Below are positions 1 to 12,243 of a stretch of 64,000 nucleotides of DNA, one piece after another. Location: positions 378,582-442,581 of the forward strand of contig WBMW01005037.1 of assembly GCA_013396635.1 (NCBI GenBank). The letters are read 5' to 3'. The DNA is from Penelope pileata. Its lineage: Eukaryota; Chordata; Aves; Galliformes; Cracidae. Made by a program: the position numbers and the translations under genes. Positions within the stretch are counted from its first letter, which is position 1. Each line of letters starts with the position of its first letter. A model generated the notes under the pieces. That model saw nothing but the letters and a program-made list of their open reading frames with translations. It did not search any database and was not told the origin of the DNA.

Positions 1-1554
1 ATCAGAACACACTAACTTTATTAGTAGCTGGCAATTGCAGCAGAACTTCTATTTATATTATACTACATGACAATACCAGAAACAGTATCCTACTAATGTT
101 GTTTAGTACAAATCTAAAGATGAGATTTCCCACAAAATAAATGTATGTATGACCAGCTTGTTTGGTTTTCATGCAGGTAAATAAATTGTTGGCACACCGT
201 TTCCTGACTGCTGTATACACTTTAACAGTCTTGTCCACCTGGATACATGATATAAAACAAATCAGGTTCCTGTTACTGATATGCACATTTTTTGCTAGTA
301 TACATGTTATTAAGCTTTGTTCCAGACTGCCCTTACTCTGTAGCAAGGCTGGCTGTTAGAAGACAGCTATCTCATTGACAGATTTGTGAAATGATGTTCC
401 TGCATCTGATCGCTAAGCCACACTAAGAAAAGAAAACTAAAACTGATTAACAAGGCAAACAGCAATTGTCACCACATAAATAGACCAAACATATCTGCAA
501 AATCCAGTGTCTCACTTCAAAATCCAGCAGATGTTGTAAAGCTCCCTTCACCGCCAGGAGCACTAGGAACCACACAACTGGAAACACAAGCATTAGGCTG
601 TTGTTCCAACAAACCCATGGCTCTGAACAAAGGCAGCTGTAAAAAGCAGCATCATTGCAGTGCTCTAGTATACTTCATTCTGTTGCCTCATCCAGCTCCT
701 AGCAGCACAGCAATGGCAATGGCAGGCACTCACCCCTTCAGCAGTCCAGTGTATCCCTGACAGTGGCTTCTCCCTGTAGACTCTGCTCCATACAGGACAG
801 TTGACTCCGGATTTCTGCTTCTTTGGCTTTCCAGCAAAAGCAAAATATGCTCTCTTCAAAGGCACCCACGCAGGTTTCAGGTAATTGCACTCCAAGAACG
901 GGAGCTCTCTAGGAAGCGCTGTCAGAAAAGCAGATAAATTTCACTTTTTGGATAATAGCCTGATGGCCAGCCATAGTCTTCAAGGCATAGCTAGTCTCTA
1001 GCCATCATCCTCCATCTTACCTTTACACCTCCTTGTTTTTCCCTGTCACTCACACCACAAACAACTGACCACAGAAATCCTACCAAGCCACTGACAAAGG
1101 AAAATCAGGCCACAACCCAACCGTTTGTATGTGCACACCACTCCCTCCCTCTTCTCACCACCCCTTCTGCCAGTGCATCTCCAGGAATAAGGTGGCCCTC
1201 ATAAGCAGTCTGCCCCTCTGGCCTCCTCATTTTGTAAATGTGCCAAGTTCTTCTGGCCAGATAGCCACCTCGATTTTCAGCCTCCAGCTTCTTACTTGCT
1301 GGCAGCTCTGTCACTATTCTTTACAAACACAAGAAGTGTTCACATTGATCATATTTTTATAGAGAATTCTCTTTGCTTTGGAACATGCCCATGTTTGAAT
1401 AAACATTCAAGAAAATAAGTGATTGGTGTACAATTTGGTTACATTAAACAAGTAGCAAAACAGTAAATTTTATTCTTATAAAATCCTGTTATTTCCACAG
1501 ACAGAGATTGTTTGGGTCCAGGAAGTAAGGTCAGGTTCAGATCCTGGGGAGAGT

Positions 1555-1680
1555 GGTGGCCAGTGATAATAGCGCTTAGTATTTATGCAGCATTCCTTAT
1601 CCAGAGATCTGAGCTCTGTCTCCAGTGCATTACAACAGCAGGATATGTTATCTTATGCAAACTCCTTCCTAAATTTCACA
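1555..1680. repeat. Possible ancient amniote SINE/LINE-tail relic
   Basis: The string tagcgcttagtatttatgca, followed by tccagagatctgagctct and then a cagtgcattacaa-like stretch, resembles a widespread old amniote repeat motif. That motif reads roughly agcgctta..., catccagagatctcaaagcgctttacaa, ...gtatcattatc. The match is by eye and the copy is diverged, so the family is not named. Confidence 0.35.
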
Positions 1681-3271
1681 ACAGCTGAAACAAGCAGGAA
1701 TCATTAAATATGTGTGCTAGTGCTCTATTGCTATGGAGGCTGAAGAAACAGCTATACGGTTCCTTCCTTACTTTGCTTTTGTCTAAATATTGTAATATGC
1801 TCAGAGCGGGGACATTTGTCCTCTTCAGTGCTTACCAAGTATTTACTTTACTTCTGATGGCATACAAATATTAAAAATAATAAAAACAATGGGAAAAGAG
1901 AAATAGGTAATGCTATTCTCCTCCTTTAAACGAGTTACCCAATTGCAAACCATACAACACGATCAGTTGCCTTTTACTACATCTGGTTCAAAGGCCACTA
2001 AAAATGGGATTCTTTCTACTGACATCAAAGGGCTCTGAATAGGGCTGTCTATAACAGGAGGGGAGACAAGATTAACTTCAGCTTTCTGGCTATAGAACCC
2101 AAGCAAAAAACAACTAAAATGATAATCAGAAGACAATGTTTTCTTAAGAGCCCACTGATTTCAGCATATTTTTTCAATCAGCTACAATCTATTATATTGC
2201 TTGCTTTGTGTGAGAATGTGCTATTAAATGCAGCGTTTGAACACTAATATCTTTCCTTTCATTAACAGAAAAGAATATTGTGATTAAGAATGAAGCAAGA
2301 CAGTGGCAAAAGAGACTGTATATAAGCAAAATAGGTTGGTTGCCTGTACTTAGTATCATGGCTGCATTGATCAGGCTTTCCTCTCAGCTTGTTGTGAAGC
2401 TGGAGAACAGATACCAGTACCAAACATGTTTCCACCACTGCTGACACTCTACCATGCATTTTAAATATGGGCTTTATTCCTAGTGTAAATGTATCCTAGA
2501 AGGTTAGCTTTTTAAGTGGTTTCTCTCAGTAACCAATCTTATTTAAAAACATCTGGAACTTCTTTATAACTCGTAACTGTTTTGTGTAGTCACCTGCGTG
2601 ATGAAGGTTAAATGCTGTGGAATTACAGCTAGGGTCACTGATTGCTTCACAATCACAGGAGTGTATTTATAAAGTGGGGATAACAAGGGGCAGTGGAATA
2701 CTAAACAAAACCAAGATTATGTTCCTAATTGAAAAGGCAGCCCAGGGTTTTCAAATATAAAATCTGGAATCTGAGCTTACTTTTCTTACCGTCATCTGCT
2801 ACAGCTGTTCCACATTCCAGGACTCCTTCAGCCTTGACCTCATCTCTAAGATACATTCTCCTTTCAGTCAATTGCAAATTCCTCTCAAATATACAATATT
2901 TACACCCAGCAACAACACAGGCCTACTGATTGTCTTCCTTTAAGCTGCTTGGGTGGCCCTAAGAATGGGGAAGTGTCCTGGCACAGGGGAATTCCCAGTG
3001 TGTGGAGAGGACGTGTCTGGCTCCTCCAGTGCTGCTGTGCTGGTCCTGCACAAGGACAGCAAGGAGCGTGTTGGAAATGGGAAGATTACAAGGTCTGAAA
3101 AGGATTAACTTCACTATTTTGTCTAGAGCTCTCAAGATTTCTGAAAGTACCCATCCATCCTAAAGATTTGAAAACTGAAACAGAAAATGCGATCCAGGAA
3201 GTTGGAACAATTTTGAAGTAAATGTTGTAAAATAATCTTGGTAATCTACCTCCATAGCTGCAACCTTGCTT

Positions 3272-3322
3272 AACAAACAAACAAACAAACAAACAAGCTC
3301 CCTCCCCCCCCCCTTTTTTTTT
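3272..3322. repeat. (CAAA)n microsatellite followed by poly-C and poly-T
   Basis: About six CAAA units (3272-3296) are followed after a few bases by ten C (3304-3313) and nine T (3314-3322). It is low-complexity sequence with no sign of function. Confidence 0.9.
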
Positions 3323-5951
3323 AATAAGTGAAAGTATAATCTTTAAATAGATTTACAAAACCATTGCCATTACATAGGTAATATGTGACACAAATAACTT
3401 GATAATCAGTGTAATTAAGAATCAGGCCCACAATGTCCAGAAGTACTAATTCCTTTGATGAGAGTCTCTTTCTTCCTGTAGTCTTATGTCTTATCATCTT
3501 TCAAAGCTTAAATATGGTCATTTGACCAAAACCTTGCCCTTCTTAATTTCTGAACCCTGATAGCTGATTTCAGAATATATTTTATTACTCCTTCTGTTTA
3601 CACAGTGCTCGGTATCAGTGCTGATACGGCCTCCCCTGGCTTGTCGGTGTTTAAAAAGCACATGGAAGAAAAAGTAGGGCAGTGTAGAAGAGGCATTCAA
3701 AACATCATTTAAAAATAGATCTGTACTTTTTAGGAAAATTTGTGCAAATCAATTCACAACACAAGACCTTGTTTTGCCTGTTAAGCCACAGATATGGTAC
3801 AGTTATATATTACTCATTTTAAACTTTTTATGATTGAGATAATTCTACATTATTATTTTAAAAGTATGTGTCACAACAAATAAAATTGAATTTACAAACC
3901 AGAATTTAGAATCGTGTATTATTACTTATCACACTAGCAACATATCACCAGTACTTCCTACTGGCTGTAGTGGAGGGTTCTGTTAAACAGTAACTGCACA
4001 ATAAATCTCTATTTTTTTCCTGTTTTCAGATAAGTTAAAATGCAATCATAAGCATTCGTCAAAATCAATCCTGTATCCAACGATATCAGAGTACAAGGCC
4101 TACAACTTCCTGACTTGAAGCAACTAATTTTTCCACTTGCATATATAATGGAAATAACTTCAAAAACACTCTTTTTTCAGAGATATTTTGCCACTTTATC
4201 TTTCAAAATAGCAGCAGCCATACAACTGTGAACCTTAACTGTAACTCTGCTGATGCGTTGAGCGCATGATTTTGACGCACACAAACCCACAGTCCAGCAA
4301 AGCAAAGTCTATAAACAAGCAGGTCACTGCCCTGCTCATCCTTGGAGGTAAGTAAGCACTTTGCTAGCTCAAGTCTGAACTTCAATATAATACTGACCTC
4401 AGGAATTTGCAAAGGATCTAATCCCCCCCCCACTACGCTAGTTATGAGGATATGAGTTATCAGTGACTTGCAGTGAAGATATTTAGAATTATCATAACTA
4501 AAATCACCAAAGAACTTTCACAGTTCTGAATATTGTCAATACCTGGAGGGACTGCCTGCATGCTTCTGATACTTCAGTGCTACACTGCAGAGTCCTGTCA
4601 TTTCAAGTCATGCAAGACAAAAGTAATTTCATTTTTCACAGAGAACCATGGTGTCAGCAAAACTGGAGAAAAAGGAACTTTCCAGCTATTAATGTCTTTA
4701 ACGAGCCTTTGTTATTGGTGGGGAATATGGCAGACCAAAGTCCTCCCACAACACTCTCAAACTTTAGAAACTGACAGAAGGCAAAGTTTGACAAACTGAT
4801 GAGACATGACATCTCGATGATGGTTTTTGTAAGTGTTGTTGCTCAACAGTCCACAGCAGAAGCAGGAGTTGGGGGCAGGGCCAGAGAAAGAATGCAACTC
4901 GGCTGAGAAGAGCATTAGGCCTTCGAACACATAACCAGAGTGGCTCTGCAACTAACTTGCGACTTGTGAAACAGATCCGAGGGAATGCACTGAATGGGCA
5001 AGAGGCAGCAAAGTAATTTTGATTGCAGCACTTTCTGGTAGTACTGAAACACACCTAAATGTTTTGATTTAAAATATTGACAAATTTGCTAACCTTTCTC
5101 CGTGTACTATCTATAACATACGTTCCCTGTACCAGATTATACTAACACTAACTACTGTAAGAAAAGATACACAGACTCCCTCAATCACAGATCCTTGTCT
5201 CTTACCATGAACGGTTTCTGTTCTGCTAACAAACAGGGCCACACGCAGCAGTGTTGCTCTAGGCAGGAGCATCAGGTTTGCACACAGCATGAGACCCCCT
5301 TCAACCTTATGTTTTGTGCTCTAAGTAGAGAGGTGCTCATAATTAACTGGGGAAAAGGAAAGCAAAATTCTGGGGAAAAAAAAAAAAAGTCCCAAACAAT
5401 ACTTCCTAAATCAGAATCTTGGATTTGAGTCACGGTGTTTTTATCACACAAGCCATCCACCATTCGGAAAGCACAGACTTTTTTAAAAGTGATGGACTAC
5501 TCGCACCATCAGCGGGACCAGAAGGGATGCTCCTCCCGCTGCCCCTCACCTGCGCGGCGCGGGCCGGGGGCGGGCAGTGCCGGCAGCGCCCGCCCCGGGG
5601 TCGCAGCTGTCCGCTGGCGGGAGGCGGCTGCAGCTGGGAAACAGCAGCTCCGGTTTCTGTTCGGATTTGGGGGTGGGGTGGGAGGTGCGTGTGAGAAAAG
5701 CCGAGCGATGGAGCTTCCCTTCTTTTGACAACACTCTCCCCTTCAGGACTAAGTCTGCACTGGAGGAAAAGAACTGCGCGGGAGAGGCACCGCTCGCACC
5801 TCCGCGTGGGAAGGCGCAGCGGAGCAGCGGCTGCCGCCCGCCCGAGGGTACTGCGCTCCCCGCCCGCGCCGGAGCGAGCCCTCCCGGAACGGCTCCGCCG
5901 CCCCTGCGCTGCACCTCTCCCTGCAGTTAACCGGCGTGCAATTTGGGTTTA

Positions 5952-6003
5952 ATGGAGCTGGGGTTATTGTTCCTCTTTGGACTTACAATTACGTCGACTG
6001 CAG
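5952..6003 (+). CDS. EDN3: EDN3 exon 1 (coding part): signal peptide
   Basis: This exon codes for residues 1-17 of preproendothelin-3, a secreted peptide hormone precursor. The ATG at 5952 is the first in-frame ATG after the TAA at 5928. Its context is weak at -3 (T) but has G at +4. The peptide starts MELGLLFLFGLTITSTAG, where the hydrophobic core LGLLFLFGLTI and small residues TSTAG fit a cleaved signal peptide. It is close to the mammalian preproET-3 start (MEPGLW..LFGLTVTSAAG, established). The exon ends at ctgcag|gtaact (donor at 6004) after one base of codon 18. The downstream acceptor at 6377/6378 restores the frame as GGG (Gly18). The 5' UTR boundary is not determined. Confidence 0.92.
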
Positions 6004-6377
6004 GTAACTTGAATTTCTTTCTTTGCCATGTCCACGCATGCACACAAAGAAAGGCTGTTTGGCTGGCTGGTTTGTTTGTTTTTTTTTGCTTACTTCTTCC
6101 AAAAGGCACCAGCCCACTCCGACGTGTGCTTAATAACCAAAGGCATCCCTCGGCCGTGCGTGGGTTAAACACAAAGCAGCTCTGGCGATGCACCCCGAGC
6201 CTGCAGGGCGGGGGTGCACCCCCACGCTGCACCGAACACCGGCATAACGGTGCTCGCAGGAGCCCCGAAACTTTTCAGGGACCGCAGCCGGTTCGGGGTC
6301 CCGTTCCGGCGGGCCCGCGGGGCGCGGGGATGCTGCGGGGATCGCTAAGCGTTGCTCTTTGCCTTCCTGCGGTGCAG
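6004..6377 (+). other. EDN3: EDN3 intron 1
   Basis: This is a 374-bp GC-rich intron with GT at 6004-6005 and AG at 6376-6377 (tttgccttcctgcggtgcag). Both splice sites read well and the phase (1) matches. It contains a short T run near 6080 and no repeat that I recognise. Confidence 0.88.
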
Positions 6378-6609
6378 GGTCCTCGCTGCCGCGGCCCCGC
6401 TCGCTGTCGGCCGCCGGGGAACCGCGCGCGGCGGCGCTGGGGCAGAAGGAGCGGGAGGAGAGCGACACCGCGGTGCCGGGCGGCGGCAGGGCCAGGGAGG
6501 ACGGCGGGGCGCTGCGGCGCCGGGCCCGGCGCTGCACTTGCTACACCTACAAGGACAAGGAGTGCGTCTACTACTGCCACCTCGACATCATCTGGATCAA
6601 CACCCCCGA
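6378..6609 (+). CDS. EDN3: EDN3 exon 2: propeptide and mature endothelin-3
   Basis: This exon codes for residues 18-95 of preproET-3. Residues 19-69 form an Arg/Gly/Ala-rich propeptide with no conserved motif, ending in a furin-type site RARR (66-69). Mature ET-3 follows at residues 70-90, beginning [15 protein letters not shown] and ending in the invariant HLDIIW. Its cysteines 1, 3, 11 and 15 have the endothelin spacing needed for the two disulfides. The exon then enters the big-ET tail INTPE. ECE-type cleavage would fall at Trp90-Ile91. The donor GA|GTGAGTGAGTG at 6609/6610 splits the Glu95 codon, and exon 3 supplies its third base. The propeptide is shorter than the human one and unalignable by eye, as expected for this fast-evolving segment. 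ET-3 signals through EDNRB-type receptors in neural crest derivatives (family knowledge). Confidence 0.97.
6533..6595 (+). other. EDN3: Mature endothelin-3 peptide (21 residues)
   Basis: These 21 codons run from Cys (6533) to Trp (6593-6595). They are preceded by RARR (furin) and followed by Ile-Asn-Thr-Pro. Compared with human ET-3 from general knowledge, the only change I see is Phe4 to Tyr (CTCF to CTCY). The KDKE charged segment, the two cysteine pairs and the C-terminal hexapeptide HLDIIW used for receptor binding are intact. Confidence 0.95.
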
Positions 6610-9082
6610 GTGAGTGAGTGCGGGCGGGAGGGCCGCGAAATGGCGGGCCGGGCTGCGAGGGGTCGCCGGGAGGTGAGGGGCTGCGGGGCGGTAACGGGCG
6701 GGGGGCTCTGCCCCGGTGACCCCCCGGGGAGGGCAGGGGCCGGCGGCGGGAGGTGGTGCCGTGCCCTGCCCTGCTGGGGTCAGGGTGGGACGAGGGCCGT
6801 CCCGCAGCTCTGCCCGGGCAGAGCCCCCCCGCCCGCACCGGCCCGGCACCTGCGGGGCTCCACGGGGAGGGAGCGGTGAGCGGAGCGCCGCGGGCAGAGC
6901 AGCGATCCCCGGGAGCCCCGGAGCGGTCAGTCCCGGGCACACACAGCAGCACAGCATGAGACCACCGTGTGTACCCCCGGCATGGAGGGAAAGAGCTGCT
7001 GTTTTGTAGGAGAAACCTGTTTCTAATAAACCACTCTTTGGGAAAGGAACAATAGTGTTTGTGCAATTGTACTGTTTCTGATAAAATGTCATAGGGGAAA
7101 AGACTGTGACATTAAAGTAAGTTTTGAAAATATTGGTGTACCAGACTTAAAGTGTTACAGAAAATGTCTTCTACAATTCTGTTATGGGAATGGTAAACAA
7201 GGTTTTGTTTCAACAAAACAAAAGGTTTTGTTCCAATAAAAACAGTTTTTGGAAACAACATTTCCCATGAAGTGAAAATTCTGAGTTCCACAGGGGTCAG
7301 CGAGGGTGAAGCACACGCAGTAAGGCAGGAGCCAGTCCCAACAGTGTCTCAGTAAAAGAAGTCATCCAGGAAGAGTGACACTTTGCCTACATCCCAAAGT
7401 CCTCCTCCTCCTAGGCCATTGTATATATCCTGTCTCTCTGAGTAGCTAAAAAAGTCTTAATGATTTGTAAACATTTTCATAAGCTAAACAGTATCAGTCC
7501 TGGAGGAACCACAACAATCAGTTCATTGAGAAATAATCAGGAGATGTGATGAATCTAAAACTACAGTTCATTTGATGAAGTTCAGCAGTGACAGATCTTG
7601 GGACCATAGAACTCCATGGGCCAACGCCAAGTACTCCATCCACAGCAGTTTGGGAACATTTCGGTTGGCCTTATCTCCCTTTGAATGGATTGCAAAGCAT
7701 CAGATTAAAATATCAAAAGGAGTAGAAAAAGACAGAAGTAGCAGTAAAGTAGGTTAAATTAAACAGGGTTTAGGGCACTGAATTTGTAAATTCTCTTGTG
7801 TATCCCAGCTAGAGGCCATGCCTGATGACAAGTCCTTTGAAATTCTACCAGCCTGAAAGTATAATACATTCACAGAAGTCACCAAGTTATTTTGTTTGCA
7901 TCCAGTCCTGTAACATTGATAGTGTGCATTAATTCATTGATGTGGAGAATTTTATCTTACCTGAAAGTTCTGCACAATTAAAAACAGAGAATGGAGACAC
8001 ACAGCATGGTGATGATACCTGTAGCATTAGCAGTGGGATATTTATAATAATTCAAATATTAAACAGTTGGCACTATGGCTCTCAGCTTTCTTAACTGAAG
8101 TCAGTAACAGCTGATTTCTCCTGCCACTGGCCACTGTACAGCTTTTGCCTGTGATGATACAACTCATCTAAAAGTTTGATTTCTATCATTTTATGCCATT
8201 TGACTGAACATTTCTATGCAAGATGCAGAATATATCAATTTGAATGTTAATCGTTCAGGATACATTTTAGCCACTGCTCTCCAAATGAACATGTACAACC
8301 CAGTGACACAGCTGGCACTAGGTTAGAGACCCCTTCCATTGATACACAGTGAGTGAGTAATGGAATGACTCCAGCAGGAACTGAATGTTCTGGTACCTGT
8401 AAGTCCTCATTAGAATTGGAGAAAGGAGGAGCTCTCAAAGCTGGCTGCGGTGTGTGGAGAGCAGCGTGCTTTGGCTGGAAGAGCGGGGTGGCTGAGCTCT
8501 GTTAGCTATTTCTTAAGACTCGCCTGCTCTGGGCAATGAAAGGAAAGGCTGCTTAGAGGCTAGGTAGATGAACAAATTTCCCTCTAAGCTGAAAGAGTGC
8601 AGACCTGATTTTCAAAAATTCTAGGATTCTTCTACAGAGGAATGCTTCTAACTATGAGGACAGAGGTAGTCACTGAGTTAAGTGTGTATGGAGACATTTC
8701 ACGTTTTTGGCCATGTTCAGTGCAACAGAAATAGGATTGGGATTTCATGTCACATATTGGGATGAAGAAGTGCTAGTTCTGGCCTGGTACTCCACCTGGA
8801 ACAGTGTCTCAGAAAGTCAAAAGGTACTTCTGGATGTGAATGAGAGGAATCAGGCCTGCCTATGCAATTTGATTTACCTGGCAGGTTACACTGCTTCTTC
8901 TAAGCGGAAGTAAGCATGGATCTGCACAGACTGCTTGGTTGTTTATAAATAGAGCTTTCATGTTGCTGTTGCATTATGCATGTTGTTAAAAGTTTTATAT
9001 TTACTCCTAAAAATATGTCTCAAATGTAACTTTGAGAACTATACACACAATTGAAAACCAGAAAGATTGTATTGAAAAAGTT

Positions 9083-9165
9083 TTCACAGAACCATAGAAT
9101 CATTTAAGATTGGAAAAGACCTTCATGATCCTCCAGTCTAACCATCAACCTGACCAAAAAGTTTA
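9083..9165 (-). mobile_element. CR1 LINE 3'-end fragment (CR1-Y-like)
   Basis: The string accatagaatcatttaagat, followed by tggaaaagacctt, a catgatcctccagtct stretch and aaccatcaacctgacc, is the reverse complement of a CR1 3' end. The resemblance to the CR1-Y type (gaatcattaaggttggaaaagacc) is by eye. The copy is short, 5' truncated and diverged. Confidence 0.8.
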
Positions 9166-9284
9166 ATGGTGTTCTGTGTCTGTTGCTGGTACCTACACTC
9201 ATAGAAATGTATTTATATCTTCATCTAGATGTATCTCTCTTGGTTACAAGTTAGTAAACTTTTGGAGCATGTGTCTTAGAACAG

Positions 9285-9470
9285 GACATCTTGAATTGGA
9301 AGGGACAAGGATCATTGAGTCCAATTCCTGGCTACAGGACTACCTAAAAAATTAAACCCTCTGTCTGAGAGCGTTATCCAAATGCTTCTTGGACTCAGGT
9401 TTGGTGCTGTGACCGCTGCCCTGGGGGGCCCGTTCCAGTGCCTGATCCTGACGTCTGTTGATTCTGATTT
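9285..9470 (-). mobile_element. CR1 LINE fragment
   Basis: Landmarks include ttgaattggaagggacaagg, attgagtccaattcctggc, gagagcgttatccaaatgct and the later cccgttccagtgcctgatc. They match the well-known CR1 3' region on the minus strand. The fragment lies about 120 bp from the previous one and looks like a different subfamily. It may be a separate insertion. Confidence 0.8.
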
Positions 9471-12142
9471 TTTTTCTTGGTTACTTGCTTCTCATGCCTT
9501 TTTCAGTTTTACACTGAATCAATCAGTACAGTTGCTTTTTACTAGTATTATTATTTTACTTCTAACTTTACTATTTCTTTCTTTCTCATTTCTTGGCACA
9601 AATTCCTTTACATTTTCTTTTTCCACGTTACCCTTTTCTCCATACTTCACAGACAAACTTCTAGTTTCTTCCCCCTACTCTTCCCAACAGAAGATGTTGT
9701 TAAGCATTGTTGTAATGTATTCAAAACAAACGATGGTCTCCACCTTCCCTGGAGAAATGGTTAAAGTTTTGATAAAAACAGTGTTAGAGGCAGAGGCCTT
9801 GCCAAATACAGAGCCTATTTCTATCCTTGCTGAGAAAGATCAGCAGGTTGACAGTTGTAGAAAAGCACGCAATTGCAGAATATGCACCCTCTGACTCTGC
9901 AGCTATTTCCAATTAAATGAGAAATCTGTGCACACATTCAAGTATTGCTTTATACTTGTCCATGAACCCCTGGGGTTAGTCCAGATCACTGAGCACACCA
10001 GTGTTATTTTGACATAGTGTGAGACTTCAATGCTGGGAACAGTGACAGTCTTAAATCAGAAAGTAGTAGTCCTAGAGAAAGTCTGGTAAGTCAGAATAGA
10101 ATAATGCAATTATGTGGTGTAGACAACAGTTAACATATCACAACAAAGATAATTAAAAGCTGGTAAATTGTTCTCCCTGATAAGATTGCTTACTCAGAAT
10201 TAGTTTGCAATGCATTTTTTTGTCAAGTTACTAATTATGCTTATCTTGATTCATATCTTGATCTATAGTTACAGACACATTTTAAGGGAGAAAGAATGAC
10301 TTGTCTTTTAAATGGTACACTGCTGTAATACAGCTACAACTTAATGCTAAGTTCTGCATGTTGTAAAAGGTGGAGGGAAGATCTTTTAGATCTGCACCTC
10401 TTCAAAGGGGTCCTATATTTCAACTTGTACTGAGTGCATCCAGTGGCAAAATGTGCTTCAATTCATGACATTAATGTTCCTGCATGAAGCACTATAGATG
10501 CTTAGAATAATTAGTAAAAGATTAAAAATACTATAGGAAAGTAATGCTGTCACGAGGACGCGATATCAGATACTAAAGTGGTCTTTAACTCTGAAAGAGT
10601 ATAATGGGAATTTGTGTGAGAATCCAGAGACTTTCAAAGGAGAATTAGCATAGATAAATATTCATAAAGACACTTCCTGATTCAAAAAAAACTAAATTAA
10701 TTTCTTGGAGTGTCTAAATCAAAGTTTTTTCCTCTGGATAATGTCTTATTTCAGTATTAAATATTACGCACAAACGAAGAGTAACAGAATGAAATTCTGT
10801 GACCGTGTTATAAAGACCAGTTCATGTGATAATCTAACAGCTCTGTCTTCCAATTACATCGATTTCTGAATCAGTAGAATTGGATGGACAATGTGAAAGG
10901 AAAATTTTGATTTAGTGTCTTTGCGTTTGCTGTTCCCATCCTCTGTACTTAGATTATGTTTTGCTGAAAGGAAGCCCATATAATGTTATTTAAAGTGGTT
11001 TTTACCCTTACGGTTACTGTTGTTATAAAGTATTACAACTGCCCTATTTGAGAATTCTCTCCATCATTAGTTAAATAGAGACAGTGTCCTGTATATTACT
11101 GGAAACAAAGGAATGCAGCTAAAGATTTCTTGTTCAGGAAAACAATTAAGTATGTGCTTATAATCTTAATAGATAATAGATGCTCACCAAAGGCATGATG
11201 ATAAAGCAGTGGCTGCAAGCCAGGCAAATTCAAGTTGATATCTCTGTTTAACAGCACACCTGGTTAGTCATCAGAACCAAGTGCCAAAAGAAATGATGAA
11301 ATAATGAATCTTACATTGAATTGATTTTATTTTTGTGGATGTTTGCCCTGCATTTTGAAGACTACCAGGATTAGACTACCCATATGCATCTCATGTCCTA
11401 ATGTAGCCCAAATGACAAAATATAAAAAATAAAAGTCTTAACAAATCATCATACTCTCTTGAATGGACTAGATTCAGTGTTTCCATTTTACAATAACTTT
11501 AACATCCTAAGTTAAATAAATTAGCGTGGCTTTGTTTTAGTGAATGCCTTCCTTTGACAGTTTCAAAGTGAAACATGATTCCCATTCTAGCAACTGTCTC
11601 CAATTCACCCTCTCCTGTTTTGTGTCCTGGTCATTTCTCCTAACTGCTCCTGAACTCTCATTCTTTTGAGATTTCTTCATACTGCATTGTCCAACAATGT
11701 GTGCCTTAAATCTCTTTCTGACAAATACACAGCTTGCATGCCCTCCACAGTCTGAACATAAAATATCTCCTCTTAGTCTTTCTGAAAACCTTGTTTACAG
11801 TACTTATAGTATCCTCAGAAAGACCTGAAATTGGCTTTGCAGACTAGAATCCCATGCAACTGCAGGAGCTGGCCCTGCAGAAAATGGGGTCAGGGATGAG
11901 GCACGCTGATAGCTGGTGCCTTGAAATTTCACTACAGCTGCTCATGTTGGTCTACTTCTAAGAATAAACAAAGAATAAGCAGTCTCCAGGGCTGTCAAAC
12001 CATAGTCACTTCCATCAGTCTTAAGGTTTAACACTTTGTTTGTTTTCCCCCAGGTTTTTGTTTTAAAACCAGCAGTGGGTTTTAACTGTGCACGCTGTGG
12101 AGAATGGTAGAAGCATGCACTGGAAAGTGTTTTCTGTGTGAG

Positions 12143-12243
12143 GCACTGAGGGCATGGTTCAGTGGGGAAGGTGGTGATGGGTTGACGGTGGTCAAATGAT
12201 GCTGTTAGTGGTCTTTTCCAATCTTAATGATTCTGTGATTGTT
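12143..12243 (+). mobile_element. CR1 LINE 3'-end fragment, + orientation
   Basis: The sequence gcactgagggcatggttcag, later ggtgatgggttgacggtggt and then agtggtcttttccaatctta ending atgattctgtgatt, is a CR1 3' terminus in sense orientation with the usual terminal ATTCTRTGATT motif. Confidence 0.85.

Larger units (their letters stand above)
1..5514. other. Upstream flank of EDN3, no supported gene
   Basis: This stretch is AT-rich and no frame in it shows a recognisable protein, paired splice sites or tRNA-like structure. The short open frames (up to about 97 codons) overlap on both strands and read as chance. A slightly GC-richer patch at about 2940-3070 is unexplained. A possible ancient amniote interspersed repeat lies at about 1555-1680, and a CAAA/poly-C/poly-T run at 3272-3322. 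In human the neighbour on this side of EDN3 is ZNF831 (established synteny), but no zinc-finger pattern is visible here. Confidence 0.6.
5515..6930 (+). promoter_or_regulatory. EDN3: CpG island with EDN3 promoter and first exons
   Basis: Base composition changes sharply near 5515 from AT-rich to very GC-rich with dense CpG, and returns to AT-rich by about 6950. The island covers the presumed transcription start, the 5' UTR, exon 1, intron 1, exon 2 and the start of intron 2. This is a typical CpG-island promoter for a developmentally regulated gene. A TATA-like ttttttaaaag lies at about 5479-5489, just before the island, but I cannot place the start site. The reading frame of exon 1 is closed upstream by a TAA at 5928. 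Confidence 0.75.

Noticed and set aside
665..1314. Minus-strand frames of 69-76 codons near the left edge as possible exons of an upstream gene
   Set aside because: No family similarity, no matching splice sites, and no zinc-finger pattern that would suggest ZNF831.
5943..6617. Continuous 224-codon + frame through EDN3 exon 1 and intron 1
   Set aside because: Only the first part is real (ATG at 5952). The donor at 6004 and the acceptor at 6378 remove the rest, and after about 6004 the frame reads intron and then exon 2 out of frame.
6275..7092. Long minus-strand frames (263 and 173 codons) opposite EDN3 exon 2
   Set aside because: GC-rich CpG-island DNA has few stop codons by chance. The products are Pro/Arg/Ala-rich with no motif and mirror the real gene on the + strand.
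9382..9894. 170-codon + strand frame
   Set aside because: It starts within an antisense CR1 fragment and continues through a T-rich stretch that gives Phe/Ser/Leu-rich protein.
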